Source of the DNA: Spirochaetes bacterium RBG_16_49_21
GTDB lineage: Bacteria; Spirochaetota; UBA4802; UBA5550
Reading direction: 5' to 3'
Length of the DNA: 64,000 nucleotides
Assembly (NCBI GenBank): GCA_001829495.1
Contig: MIBJ01000046.1
Span: forward strand, 19,860 to 83,859
Below the pieces are notes generated by a model. It was given only the letters and a program-made list of their open reading frames with translations, had not been told where the DNA came from and searched no databases. Positions 1 to 8,527 of the stretch are shown here, one piece after another (positions within the stretch are counted from its first letter, which is position 1; each line of letters starts with the position of its first letter). Made by a program: the position numbers and the translations under genes.

Positions 1-509
1 GATTTCTTGATAGTTTCGAGGACCTTGTAATATGCCTTCTCCGACACGCCATGTATTTCTGCATATCGCCGGGGAGCGCCGGCGGAGATATTAAACCGTA
101 TATACGTTAAAGCTGGCAGAATCTCCTCAAGCCGATCATCTTTCAGCGGGAACCCGTTGGTGCCCATGGCCATGTCAATACCGTTGGTCTTCCCCCTTAT
201 AATTGCATCATATATATACGGCGAGTGGGCGCTTTCACCATCACTGACAAAACTGATTGCCTTTACCCCTATCTCAGCGGCATCATCCAGGAACCTGAAA
301 ATCACGTCCCTATTCAGATTATATCCTTCGTTTTCCTGCAGTGTCCCATAACAATACACGCATTTATACGAGCATACCCGTGTCAGCGCACAATCTATGG
401 TTATTGGAGCAATTCTTTCGCCGCGCAGCCATGCTTCTATTCTCTCGCGATGCCATAGCAATTTGTGTCCATCAAGTACTATATTCTTACCTTCTATTTG
501 ATCAAGCAT
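1..509 (-). CDS. Radical SAM protein, N-terminal part (runs off left edge)
   Basis: This reading frame runs leftward from an ATG at 507-509 and is still open at the window edge, so only about 169 residues are visible. The [4Fe-4S] radical SAM motif CX3CX2C is present as Cys46, Cys50 and Cys53 (CSYKCVYC). After it come strands typical of the partial TIM barrel, with AISFVSDGE at about residue 85 and a TNGFPL strand at about 117. The start overlaps the end of the GtrA-like gene by 8 bp, which suggests translational coupling at the end of the glycan operon. The substrate cannot be inferred. It is the fifth radical SAM protein of this leftward gene series. Confidence 0.85.
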   Translation of the reverse strand, partial: MLDQIEGKNIVLDGHKLLWHRERIEAWLRGERIAPITIDCALTRVCSYKCVYCYGTLQENEGYNLNRDVIFRFLDDAAEIGVKAISFVSDGESAHSPYIYDAIIRGKTNGIDMAMGTNGFPLKDDRLEEILPALTYIRFNISAGAPRRYAEIHGVSEKAYYKVLETIKK

Positions 510-975
510 CTTTTTTCCTGTCTCCTCTATTCTTAAAGACGATATATTTCTGGGAAAGAAAACTCAAGGGAGCCAGTGTTCCGATAGAAAATATTTTAGC
601 AACTCCTGGAACTATTGCAATATGGTCAATCATTACCACCAACATTGCCGTATCGAGCACATAATACATTAAAGCATTAACTAAAAACAAAATCGGTTGC
701 CAGATGGAATGATGGTCGGCTTCATAGGTGTAAAATTTCTGAAGTAAAAATGAAAGCGCTATAATAAAAATATAGGTTATTGAATTGGCAATTTTTGTAT
801 CAAGATTCAGGTGTTTCAGAAGAACAAAAATGACATAATTCAGGAGAGCAACGTTAAAACCAACTAAATAATGCTTAAATAACTGGTAAAAAGTTTTCGG
901 GCTTATGTTACGCTTAAAAAGTTTTTGTGATAAAAAATTGCCCATCGGGTATATTTTAAGCACATATTTTTCCAT
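502..975 (-). CDS. GtrA-family membrane protein
   Basis: A small integral membrane protein of the GtrA/DPMS family, with about four transmembrane segments starting near FKHYLVGFNVALLNY and ending in the family-typical SQKYIVFKN tail. GtrA proteins are thought to move or present polyprenyl-linked sugars across the inner membrane for a partner GT2 enzyme. That partner is encoded immediately upstream (1022-1795), and the same pair is fused in the protein at 29722-30783. The start is uncertain: an in-frame TTG at 1035 would overlap the GT2 gene by 14 bp, while the ATG at 975 gives 157 residues, closer to the usual family length. Neither start has a convincing ribosome binding site. Confidence 0.75.
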   Translation of the reverse strand: MEKYVLKIYPMGNFLSQKLFKRNISPKTFYQLFKHYLVGFNVALLNYVIFVLLKHLNLDTKIANSITYIFIIALSFLLQKFYTYEADHHSIWQPILFLVNALMYYVLDTAMLVVMIDHIAIVPGVAKIFSIGTLAPLSFLSQKYIVFKNRGDRKKDA

Positions 976-1021
976 TTGTTTTCCGCAATGACTGAGTATT
1001 GCCCGGTGCTTATTATCATCT

Positions 1022-1795
1022 TTATTTATAGTCAAGATGTTTTTTATATGTTACAGATTTTGGATTAACTTTCTTATATCCTTTTCTGGATTCGACCCGC
1101 TTGATGTGTATTTCAAATAATAACGTTAAATAACTTTTTATAACTCGTGCCAGGGATTTTAAGCTGGTAGCCTTTGATTTTCCGTTCGCCCGTGTCAATA
1201 AAAAATTTGGCACTTCTGCATAGAGATAACCTTTTCTGATCAATTTTACTAATAATTCAGCCTGATAGAAAAAACCATAGCTGTTCAGTCGAACATCGTC
1301 CAGTATACAGCGCCTGTAAAAAACAGTTCCATTCGTATAATTCAGGTTAATGCCGAAGCTCATATTAATAATATAGCGGTAGATGGAAGAAATTATCCTT
1401 CTTATCCTGTTCCGAACATCTAAGTTATGTATAAATGGAACAACTATATCAACATATTCTAGCAGGCCAAAAAAAATAAGGGCTTCATTGGGGTCATTTT
1501 CATTATCGCCGGGAAACATTACCACTATATCATTTTTTGATCTCCGAGCCCCTTCGAAGAATGAATAGCCTATTCCCATTGGTTTTGAGTGACTGATAAA
1601 TTTCACGCGTTTATCACGTTTCATAATATTTCTTACGATACTTTCCGTATTATCAGTGCTGCCATCATTGATTACAATTATATTTCCGGTAATCCTATAT
1701 TTCCTGAAGGCCGAAAGAGTGGAACGGATTGCTTCACCGATATTTTTCTCTTCATTTAATGCGGGTATAATGACACTTAATTTTAACTTTTTCAT
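1022..1795 (-). CDS. GT2-family glycosyltransferase (polyprenyl-phosphate hexose synthase type)
   Basis: A 257-residue GT-A fold glycosyltransferase. The N-terminus reads LSVIIPALNEEKNIGEAI, followed by VINDGSTDNT (nucleotide binding) and a MFPGDNEND strand at about residue 95, where the usual DxD metal motif is replaced by PGDNE. The fold resembles DPM1/GtrB enzymes that make polyprenyl-phosphate-linked sugars from nucleotide sugars. The gene lies upstream of a GtrA-like gene, the usual GtrB/GtrA arrangement. It is separated from the long leftward operon by about 470 bp that contain a transposase remnant, so it may have its own promoter. Confidence 0.8.
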   Translation of the reverse strand: MKKLKLSVIIPALNEEKNIGEAIRSTLSAFRKYRITGNIIVINDGSTDNTESIVRNIMKRDKRVKFISHSKPMGIGYSFFEGARRSKNDIVVMFPGDNENDPNEALIFFGLLEYVDIVVPFIHNLDVRNRIRRIISSIYRYIINMSFGINLNYTNGTVFYRRCILDDVRLNSYGFFYQAELLVKLIRKGYLYAEVPNFLLTRANGKSKATSLKSLARVIKSYLTLLFEIHIKRVESRKGYKKVNPKSVTYKKHLDYK

Positions 1796-2263
1796 ACGTT
1801 TATATATTTAATTAACCAATACCACTGTTAAATGTATGTCGGAAAATGGTTAAGGATAAATTAATATTTTACTAAAGCTATAGATTGCGTCTCAATGTCG
1901 TTTTAATTTAAATTAATCAACAACTATTTAATATCCCCTTGATTGGTGGCAGATTAATTTTAGGGGTGAAAAAAGGCTATTAATTTATACGGGGATATGG
2001 CATAATTTCCTCAAAATATAGGGAGGGATGCCGTAATCGAATTATCAGATGGATCACTTCGATCTTTGTATGAACTAGAGAAAAAAATCGTAGAGATTGG
2101 GGCACGAGCCAAGAAGCGTATTGTGGAAGAAATAATTCAATATCAACAAGGACAGGACAGTAAAAAAAACTGCCCGAAATGCGGCAGACCGCTTCATAAC
2201 AAAGGATTACGACCACCAGATGTGAAACCTTTCAATAACAGAATGTGCTTTCTGGTTCTACTA
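1796..2263. other. Intergenic region with transposase remnant
   Basis: This stretch of about 470 bp between the GT2 gene and the epimerase gene holds no intact gene. Positions 1796-1980 are AT-rich and probably carry the promoter of the GT2/GtrA/radical SAM genes on the minus strand. Positions 2006-2225 carry a transposase-like coding remnant on the plus strand, annotated separately. Confidence 0.6.
2006..2225 (+). pseudogene. Remnant of an ISKra4-like transposase, N-terminal fragment
   Basis: A plus-strand frame open from 2006 encodes a heptad-like stretch (LYELEKKIVEIGARAKKRI) followed by a zinc-ribbon half, CPKCGRPLHNKG. A helical N-terminus ending in a CPxCG..xxxKG element is what I associate with ISKra4-family transposases. 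After about 2225 the frame runs antisense into the end of the epimerase gene and loses any resemblance, so the rest of the element is missing. There is no start codon context and no visible terminal inverted repeats. Family assignment is from memory of motifs and is tentative; what is directly visible is a truncated frame with a Cys-pair motif. Confidence 0.5.
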
Positions 2264-3322
2264 TCAGCCAAACCGCTCGATAATCTTATCGATGATTTTT
2301 TCCGCTGCCTTGCCGTCGCCGAATATCTCGGGTCTGTTATCCTCCGGTGGGGTAAAACTACGAATGGATTCCGCGAGCTCTTCAGGGTTGTTATCCACGA
2401 TCCGGCACCAGCCGCAATCGACCATTTCCTGGACCCAGACGAGATTGATCGGCACGATGACCGGTTTGCCGAGAATGTAACCCTCCCGGCGGGCGCTTCC
2501 CGAATCGGTGATGAACATGCCGCACCCGGCCATGAGCTTTACGAATTCAAGGAAACCTTGTGGCGGCATGATGTCTATATTGTCAGATTGTACGAGCTCG
2601 TCGTATATTTCGTAATTTTTCAATTTGTCTCTTGTCCGGGGATGAAGGGGGAATTTTATTTTTCGGCCGCTCTTTTTCAGCGCGGTTACGATATTCGTCA
2701 TCCGCTCCAGTGAATCCGTGTTCTCTGCCCGGTGAATGGTGCAGAGGGCATAGTCTCCCTTGTGGACCTTTATATTCCTTTCGGCGACGATTTTCATAAG
2801 GCTGTCCTTGACGATATCGCCAAAAAGGAAAACCCGCTCCGGATCGTATCCTTCGCGCATCAGGGAATCGTATGCCTCCTGGATATGGGGAAAGAGAAGC
2901 TCGGCGCAGGCGTCCGCGACGCGGCGATTGACCTCCTCGGGGTTATAATAGTCAGGGGAGCGGAGGCCGGCCTCGATATGGGCGACCGGAATGTCCAGCT
3001 TCACTGATGCCAGGGCGCCCGCGACCGTTGAATTGACGTCCCCGTACACGATGGTGGCGTCCGGCTTCTCCCGCATCAACACCTGCTCTATGAAGGCGAG
3101 CATGGTCCCGGTCTCGTATCCCTGGGGCCCCTTGATGATCTCGTTTATGTAATCAGGCCGCGGCAGGTCCAGCTCCTTGAAGAAAACCTGCGACATTTCG
3201 TAATCGTAGTGCTGGCCGGTGTGAATCAGGATCTCCTTGACCCCCTTTTTCCGGCACACGGAATTTATCGCGTATTCCTTGGTGAAATTCGGCCTCGTTC
3301 CTATTATACTCACAATTTTCAT
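2264..3322 (-). CDS. wecB: UDP-N-acetylglucosamine 2-epimerase (non-hydrolysing), divergent
   Basis: A 352-residue GT-B-fold epimerase that would interconvert UDP-GlcNAc-type and UDP-ManNAc-type sugars for surface glycan. The WecB catalytic set is recognisable: Asp95 (YGDVNST), Glu117 (AHIEAGLRS), Glu129/130 (NPEEVNRR) and His197 (TIHRAEN). Signature blocks are divergent: IGTRPNFTKE replaces the usual GTRPExIK, and TDSGSARREG replaces TDSGGxQEE. The gene is the last of the tightly packed leftward operon, 14 bp after asnB. A second, more canonical paralogue lies at 28602-29687, so the two may act on different UDP sugars. The start ATG at 3322 follows an AAGGTGG-like ribosome binding site. Confidence 0.85.
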   Translation of the reverse strand: MKIVSIIGTRPNFTKEYAINSVCRKKGVKEILIHTGQHYDYEMSQVFFKELDLPRPDYINEIIKGPQGYETGTMLAFIEQVLMREKPDATIVYGDVNSTVAGALASVKLDIPVAHIEAGLRSPDYYNPEEVNRRVADACAELLFPHIQEAYDSLMREGYDPERVFLFGDIVKDSLMKIVAERNIKVHKGDYALCTIHRAENTDSLERMTNIVTALKKSGRKIKFPLHPRTRDKLKNYEIYDELVQSDNIDIMPPQGFLEFVKLMAGCGMFITDSGSARREGYILGKPVIVPINLVWVQEMVDCGWCRIVDNNPEELAESIRSFTPPEDNRPEIFGDGKAAEKIIDKIIERFG

Positions 3323-3336
3323 ATTGTGTATCCACC

Positions 3337-5214
3337 TTACAGGGTCGGTTTGAAAATCTTCAGCCAGTTAAGTATCGAGATCATGCCCCAGGTAAACCTG
3401 CTGAACTCAGATGCATGTGCCGATGGGTTTGTCAAGAACTTGCCGTTAAAAATATATCTCGCGTAATCGCTGGACCTGGCGAGGTCGCCCAGATATGCAT
3501 CAAGCTTTTGATTCCACTTGAAGAGCGGGACGGGAAAACCTATCTTGTCCTTCCGTTCGTATATCTCGGGCGCCAGATGGCGCTTCATCGCTTCTTTCAA
3601 TATGTACTTGAGCCTTCCGTTTTTCATTTTTATCCTTGCCGGTATTTTGAAAGCAAAATCACACAGGCGGCGGTCGAGAATGGGAACGCGCGACTCCAGG
3701 GACCAGCACATGCTGGTTTTGTCCTCGATGTTCAGCAGCGCGGTGAGCCATACCTTCATCTCATAGTAGAGAATCCGGTTCAGAATCGACGCGCCCCGGC
3801 CCGCCCTGCTGATGACGGCGTTCATTCGGCGGATCGGATCATACGCTTCCGTGCGGCGTGCGAATTCCTTGCCGATAATACCGTTGCGGTTTTTCAGCCG
3901 GTCTATGAGAAAAAAATATTTCGATGCAAAATCCATTCCCTGCGTGTCTGCCATGGCGCGATGGAACAGGTTCTGGTAATTCTTTACCTGGGGTAGCTCG
4001 CCGTACATTTCCGGGAGGGTGATATCATGCAAATCAGCCGGCTCGCCGTTGATCGCCCTGTCAAAAAGAAGGGAATAATAGAGGATATAATATCGTACGT
4101 AGCCGCCGAACATTTCATCCGCCCCCTGTCCGCCCAGAACGACCTTAACTTTTTCTGAAGCGAGCTTCGATACAAAATACTGGGGAACCACCCCTTCGCC
4201 GGCGCAGGGTTCTTCCATGTGGTAAAATACCTTTTCCAGGGAGTCGAAGAAATCATCATCCCGCAGGCTGATCGTGTAAAAATCCGAATTGATGTGGCGT
4301 GCGGTTTTTTCCGCGAAAGAAATATCATCGTATATACCTCCTTCCGTGCCGAAGAACGCGGTAAACGTTTTCAATCTACCGTTATTGTAATAACCGCTTG
4401 CAAGCGAGGAGACCATGCCCGTGTCCACGCCTCCGCTCAAGTGGCTTCCGAGCGGAACATCGCTTCTCATCTGGATGCGCACCGAATCGGCCAGGATTTT
4501 ATCTATCTCTTCCATGCAGGCGCGCTCGGTAAGGGAGTGATCTTCCTCGCAATCGATGTCCCAGAAGCGTTTCACCTCTACACCCGCATCGCTTACCGTC
4601 ATGAAACACCCCGGTTCGAGCCGGTTGATGTCCCGGAAGAGCGTCTCCTCGCCGAGATAATACTGGAAGGTGAGGTACTCAAGGACCATGAGCTCGTTGA
4701 TCCTTGGCGCAATGCCGGCCGCGAGCAGGGATTTCACCTCGGATCCGAAAAAGAACCCGTCAGGGGTCCTGGCGTAATAGAGCGGTTTGATGCCAAAATG
4801 GTCCCGGGCAAGGAAAAGCTTCCTTTTCCTCGTGTCGTAAAGCGATATGGCGAACATGCCGTTCAGGTGATTGAGCATTTCAATGCCGAATTCCTCGTAC
4901 AGGTGGACGATGACCTCCGTGTCGCTGGCCGTCCTGAATGCGTGGTTTCCGAGATACCTGTTCCGCAACTCGATGTAATTGTAGATTTCGCCGTTAAACG
5001 TCACGACGACCGTACCGTCCTCGTTGAACATCGGCTGGTGTCCGGTCTTGATGTCGATGATGCTGAGACGCCGATGCCCGAGACCAATACCGTGGTCGAG
5101 GTATATGCCGCAATCATCCGGCCCGCGGTACGACATCACGTCTCTCATTTTGAGAATCGTTTCCCTGTCAACCGGGGCAGACTTAAAATTATATATGCCG
5201 CAGATTCCGCACAT
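3337..5214 (-). CDS. asnB: Asparagine synthase (glutamine-hydrolysing) type amidotransferase
   Basis: A 625-residue two-domain enzyme. The N-terminal class II glutaminase domain starts with the catalytic Cys2 (MCGICGIY) and has RGPDD and GHRRLSI blocks. The C-terminal synthetase domain has the PPi loop SGGVDTG at 260-266, where the common second serine is threonine, and GGQGADE further on. Glutamine supplies ammonia to an adenylated carboxylate. AsnB paralogues are frequent in exopolysaccharide and O-antigen loci, where some may amidate sugar carboxylates (for example uronic acids) rather than aspartate; which applies here is unknown. The gene sits 4 bp after a GT2 gene and 14 bp before the epimerase. 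Confidence 0.9.
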   Translation of the reverse strand: MCGICGIYNFKSAPVDRETILKMRDVMSYRGPDDCGIYLDHGIGLGHRRLSIIDIKTGHQPMFNEDGTVVVTFNGEIYNYIELRNRYLGNHAFRTASDTEVIVHLYEEFGIEMLNHLNGMFAISLYDTRKRKLFLARDHFGIKPLYYARTPDGFFFGSEVKSLLAAGIAPRINELMVLEYLTFQYYLGEETLFRDINRLEPGCFMTVSDAGVEVKRFWDIDCEEDHSLTERACMEEIDKILADSVRIQMRSDVPLGSHLSGGVDTGMVSSLASGYYNNGRLKTFTAFFGTEGGIYDDISFAEKTARHINSDFYTISLRDDDFFDSLEKVFYHMEEPCAGEGVVPQYFVSKLASEKVKVVLGGQGADEMFGGYVRYYILYYSLLFDRAINGEPADLHDITLPEMYGELPQVKNYQNLFHRAMADTQGMDFASKYFFLIDRLKNRNGIIGKEFARRTEAYDPIRRMNAVISRAGRGASILNRILYYEMKVWLTALLNIEDKTSMCWSLESRVPILDRRLCDFAFKIPARIKMKNGRLKYILKEAMKRHLAPEIYERKDKIGFPVPLFKWNQKLDAYLGDLARSSDYARYIFNGKFLTNPSAHASEFSRFTWGMISILNWLKIFKPTL

Positions 5215-5218
5215 CTGG

Positions 5219-5971
5219 CTAGTTGGCCCGTTCCTTCTTATGGGTCCGTAAATAGTTCATGTATTGGAAGTGATTGATGATCTGTCTAAATACTTTCATT
5301 TTTGAAGCCCCGAACAACCGGTAATTTACATTGATTGGAACCTCTTTTACGCGGTACCCGTGCAGGAGCGCCTTGGATATGATCTCGGTGTTGGTCAAAA
5401 AGCTGTTACTTAAATGATTAATGTTCTCAAGCACTTCTTTCTTGTAAAGCCTGAAACAAGCACTGTAACAGGTAAGCGGCTGGCACTCGGGGTGAAGCAC
5501 GAGTTGATACAATTTTGACATAGAGTATGAGAGAATGAACCGGATAATGGGAAAATTTTTCTTTGAACATTCCGGGTGCCACGGCGAGGCTGCCATGATG
5601 TCTTCGGTGTTCGGGTTAAAATCATAAATCAACTGCGGGATAAGGAACTGATCATAATTCGTATCCGCGTCAATCGTGATGATGTAATCGAACCGGGCCT
5701 CCAGCGCCCTTTTAAAACCGGTCTTGAGCGCCGCGCCATACCCTGAATTTTTTTCGTGATGGATGATATCGACATAATCGGACTTGCCGTATTTCTTCTT
5801 CAACGCGTCACCGGTTTTATCCGTGCTGCCGTCATCGATAAAAATAAATTTTTCCGTGTAATCATCTTTCAATATCTTATGCACGCCATCGACGCGGTAA
5901 AAAAGATAATTCAGCGAATCGAATTCATTATACAGGGGGATGACGATTGCGATTCTACTTTTTTTTATCAT
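5219..5971 (-). CDS. GT2-family glycosyltransferase (dolichol-phosphate mannosyltransferase-like)
   Basis: A 250-residue single-domain GT-A enzyme. Visible motifs are IAIVIPLYNE at the N-terminus, FIDDGSTDKTG at about 45-54, SGYGAALKTGF at about 76-86 and the metal-binding DAD at 101-103 (TIDADTNYDQ). This pattern matches DPM1-like enzymes that transfer a sugar to a polyprenyl phosphate or other acceptor on the cytoplasmic face. No transmembrane tail is seen. Its start overlaps the end of the SGNH hydrolase gene by 4 bp, so the two are likely translated together. Confidence 0.85.
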   Translation of the reverse strand: MIKKSRIAIVIPLYNEFDSLNYLFYRVDGVHKILKDDYTEKFIFIDDGSTDKTGDALKKKYGKSDYVDIIHHEKNSGYGAALKTGFKRALEARFDYIITIDADTNYDQFLIPQLIYDFNPNTEDIMAASPWHPECSKKNFPIIRFILSYSMSKLYQLVLHPECQPLTCYSACFRLYKKEVLENINHLSNSFLTNTEIISKALLHGYRVKEVPINVNYRLFGASKMKVFRQIINHFQYMNYLRTHKKERAN

Positions 5972-7062
5972 TTAAACCTCCGATAAAGGCTGATGCCCAC
6001 GACAAAGTTCCCGAGCCGGTTGAAATGCTGATCGACGGTGTAATAAAGTCTCTCGTCATTGTATTTCATGATGTCGTCTTTTATATTGATGAACCGGGCC
6101 CCGCGCTTCACGCATACCTCCCTGACAAAGGTATTCAGGGAGGAGAGGTTGTAGTCCTTTTCATCCAGGCGATACGTTTTGAGTGTATCGCGGTAAGCAT
6201 CGCGGTATGCTTCCTGGATGGTGGGAATGTAGTATACCGAGATATCAATGCCGTTCCCGCGGCACAGGTCGATTATTTTCTCCATGTATTCCCGGAACAG
6301 ATCCAATTTTTTCTGTGCATCACTGCCTTTTTTCTCCGCGAACAACTGGAGGTTCCTGTCGGGAAGGTTAATGTCGAAATACTTGAGTTTTGTGGCAGAA
6401 GAAAAGAGATTTTTCAAAACGCTCGAATGGACGACCCGGTAATAAACGAAGTTCACCAGCTCGGAGTTAGCCGCGAAAAAATTCATCAGGGTAACCGTGA
6501 TTCCCGGTTTTTCTTTCGTGGAAAAAACAAGCCGTCCATCCAGGACGTCATAGATGGGATAAAGCGGGTTCTCGTTGAAGTCGCTGATATCCACCCCGAG
6601 TATGATCCTCCGTATTTTCAATCCCTTCCGGATCATCTCCTGCAGGGCGAGGTATTCGTTCACGGTTGAATATCCGGGGACCCCGGCATTGCAGACATTC
6701 ATGGTCGGCGCGTCCCAGTTGACGAGGCGCGAGAAAATCGACGAATAGTGCTCTTCCTCATCGACCCCGGAACCGAAGGTAAACGAATCGCCGATAAAAA
6801 GGCAGAGATTATCGTTTACGAATTCGCGCCTGTTCCTGAAACCCATCGAATTGCTGATGATATCATGGCTGAATTCCTTCTGGTTATAACGCAGGGCAAG
6901 ACGGGGCCTGACCAGATGGTTGCCGTTTTTTTCGGAAGCATACATGGCAGAATGACGCTGTGACGGCAGGAAAAGCCTGATCCCGAATTCCAGGATTAGA
7001 AAGATTCCTGCCAGCGATACACATAGCACCAGTATGTTAATCAGCAGTCCCTTTATTTTCAT
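5968..7062 (-). CDS. Membrane-anchored SGNH/GDSL-type hydrolase or O-acyltransferase
   Basis: A 364-residue protein with an uncleaved N-terminal transmembrane helix (about residues 5-32) and an extracytoplasmic SGNH domain. The block I motif GDSFTFG lies at 91-97 with nucleophile Ser93; a glycine/asparagine block follows (NAGVPGYS), and the catalytic DxH is at Asp344-His346 (VDQHFN). The arrangement resembles AlgX/AlgJ-like proteins that add or remove acetyl groups on exported polysaccharide. No MBOAT partner is visible in the window. The 26-bp overlap with the upstream radical SAM gene indicates co-transcription. Confidence 0.75.
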   Translation of the reverse strand: MKIKGLLINILVLCVSLAGIFLILEFGIRLFLPSQRHSAMYASEKNGNHLVRPRLALRYNQKEFSHDIISNSMGFRNRREFVNDNLCLFIGDSFTFGSGVDEEEHYSSIFSRLVNWDAPTMNVCNAGVPGYSTVNEYLALQEMIRKGLKIRRIILGVDISDFNENPLYPIYDVLDGRLVFSTKEKPGITVTLMNFFAANSELVNFVYYRVVHSSVLKNLFSSATKLKYFDINLPDRNLQLFAEKKGSDAQKKLDLFREYMEKIIDLCRGNGIDISVYYIPTIQEAYRDAYRDTLKTYRLDEKDYNLSSLNTFVREVCVKRGARFINIKDDIMKYNDERLYYTVDQHFNRLGNFVVGISLYRRFK

Positions 7063-8527
7063 TTTTCAAATGCCGTGGTTTATTTTTTGCGAGAATCTTA
7101 TAGTCAAAGTACTGCTCCAGGAGCCATCTGAAACCGTTCCAGTACATATAAAAAGTCCCGGATGTAAACATATTTTTTATCTGCCGGAAGATACACGAAG
7201 CACGGAGATAATACCGGCGATAGGCGATTTTCCGCAATTTTACAATCTGCTGTCGCGTGAGATGCTCGGTGTCGAAAAGGGGCTCGCCCCAGGTACGATA
7301 CTTACCCCAGTCTTCAGGCAATGACACTCTTTTCTGCTTGAGCATTCTATAAAGAGGAGTCCCGGGGAAGGGACATATCGTGGAGAAACTTACATTATCG
7401 GTATTCAGCTGTATGGAGAATCGAATCGTTTCCAGGGCATCATCCCAGGTTTCCACGTGGTGACCGAAAATATAGAATGCGCTGGTAAGCAAACCCGCCT
7501 TTCGGGCCAGTGCCACGGCATTGAAAATATCTTCCGTTTTGAGCTTCTTACCGATGCGGGCCCTGACTTTTTCGTCGCCCGATTCAACGCCAAACGCAAC
7601 GCTTATACACCCGCTCTCCTTCATCTTTTTAAACAACTCGTAGCTCACCGAATCAGCTCTGGTGTTTGAACAGATCCATGGCACGTTTACCTTTTTTTCA
7701 ATCAGCAAGTCGCATATTTTCATGACCCGGTCAATGTCATAAGTGAAAAAATCATCCTGCACGAAAATTTGTGAAATGTGATATTTATTCCTCAAGAAAA
7801 TGAACTGTTCAACGACCTTTTCCGCACTTTGGAAATGGACACCGTTATAATGCTTACTGCAAAAAAAGCAATGCCCCGTGCATCCCCTGCTCGTGATTAA
7901 GTTGGTCGAATACCCTTTCTTATAGACAAACTGCGTCGTATACTTCTCAGGAAATTTAAAAAAATGATACGCTGGCAGGGGAACAGCGTCAAGATCGGTT
8001 ATTCTTTCCGCATCAGTCGTGGATACCATTTTCCCGTCGTGAAAATATGATATGCCCCGTATGCGACTGAGCTGCCGATAATCAAAAATTTTTTTTACAA
8101 TAAAGGGAAGCGATTCTACAAAACTTACTTCAGCTTCATCGCGATAAATGATATCTATGCCGTTATTCAAGCCTTCATCCGGAAGGAGTGTGGCATGAAT
8201 CCCTCCACCGGCAATAATGATGTCGTTTTTTATTGTCCGAATGAATTTGGCAATGGCATAGGCAACGATCGCCTGGCATGTCATGTAGGTAAAGCCAACA
8301 TGTGTTATTTTTTCGTCAATGATTATTTTCGTTAAATCATCATAATCAAGATCCTCAACACTATAATCTTTAATGAAAACGGGAATGGAATTCATTTCTA
8401 AAATGGACGCAAGAATTCCGATACCATTCGGTATATTTGAAAAATCACCCATGAGATTTCCCGGTGCAATAAACAACCATTTCATCCGAGAAATATCGCT
8501 TGGGGATTTGTCTATAACAAATTCCAT
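7037..8527 (-). CDS. B12-binding-domain radical SAM protein (1 of 3)
   Basis: A 496-residue enzyme with an N-terminal B12-binding-like Rossmann domain (about 15-145), a radical SAM barrel whose CX3CX2C cluster motif is Cys216, Cys220 and Cys223 (SRGCTGHCFFC), and a helical C-terminal domain. The B12-domain position that often carries DxHxxG reads DYSVED, so no lower-axial histidine is apparent, as in many members. GxExG-like AFGVESGDE follows at about 330. Family members methylate unactivated carbons or rearrange lipids, sugars and peptides; no substrate can be assigned. It abuts the next radical SAM gene with no gap. Confidence 0.88.
   Translation of the reverse strand: MEFVIDKSPSDISRMKWLFIAPGNLMGDFSNIPNGIGILASILEMNSIPVFIKDYSVEDLDYDDLTKIIIDEKITHVGFTYMTCQAIVAYAIAKFIRTIKNDIIIAGGGIHATLLPDEGLNNGIDIIYRDEAEVSFVESLPFIVKKIFDYRQLSRIRGISYFHDGKMVSTTDAERITDLDAVPLPAYHFFKFPEKYTTQFVYKKGYSTNLITSRGCTGHCFFCSKHYNGVHFQSAEKVVEQFIFLRNKYHISQIFVQDDFFTYDIDRVMKICDLLIEKKVNVPWICSNTRADSVSYELFKKMKESGCISVAFGVESGDEKVRARIGKKLKTEDIFNAVALARKAGLLTSAFYIFGHHVETWDDALETIRFSIQLNTDNVSFSTICPFPGTPLYRMLKQKRVSLPEDWGKYRTWGEPLFDTEHLTRQQIVKLRKIAYRRYYLRASCIFRQIKNMFTSGTFYMYWNGFRWLLEQYFDYKILAKNKPRHLKNENKGTAD

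Noticed and set aside
2226..2713. Continuation of the transposase-like frame into a 215-residue protein
   Set aside because: Beyond about 2225 the frame is antisense to the epimerase gene, with no transposase similarity.
4219..5277. A 352-residue open frame on the plus strand
   Set aside because: It is antisense to the clearly coding asnB gene and shows no family motifs.
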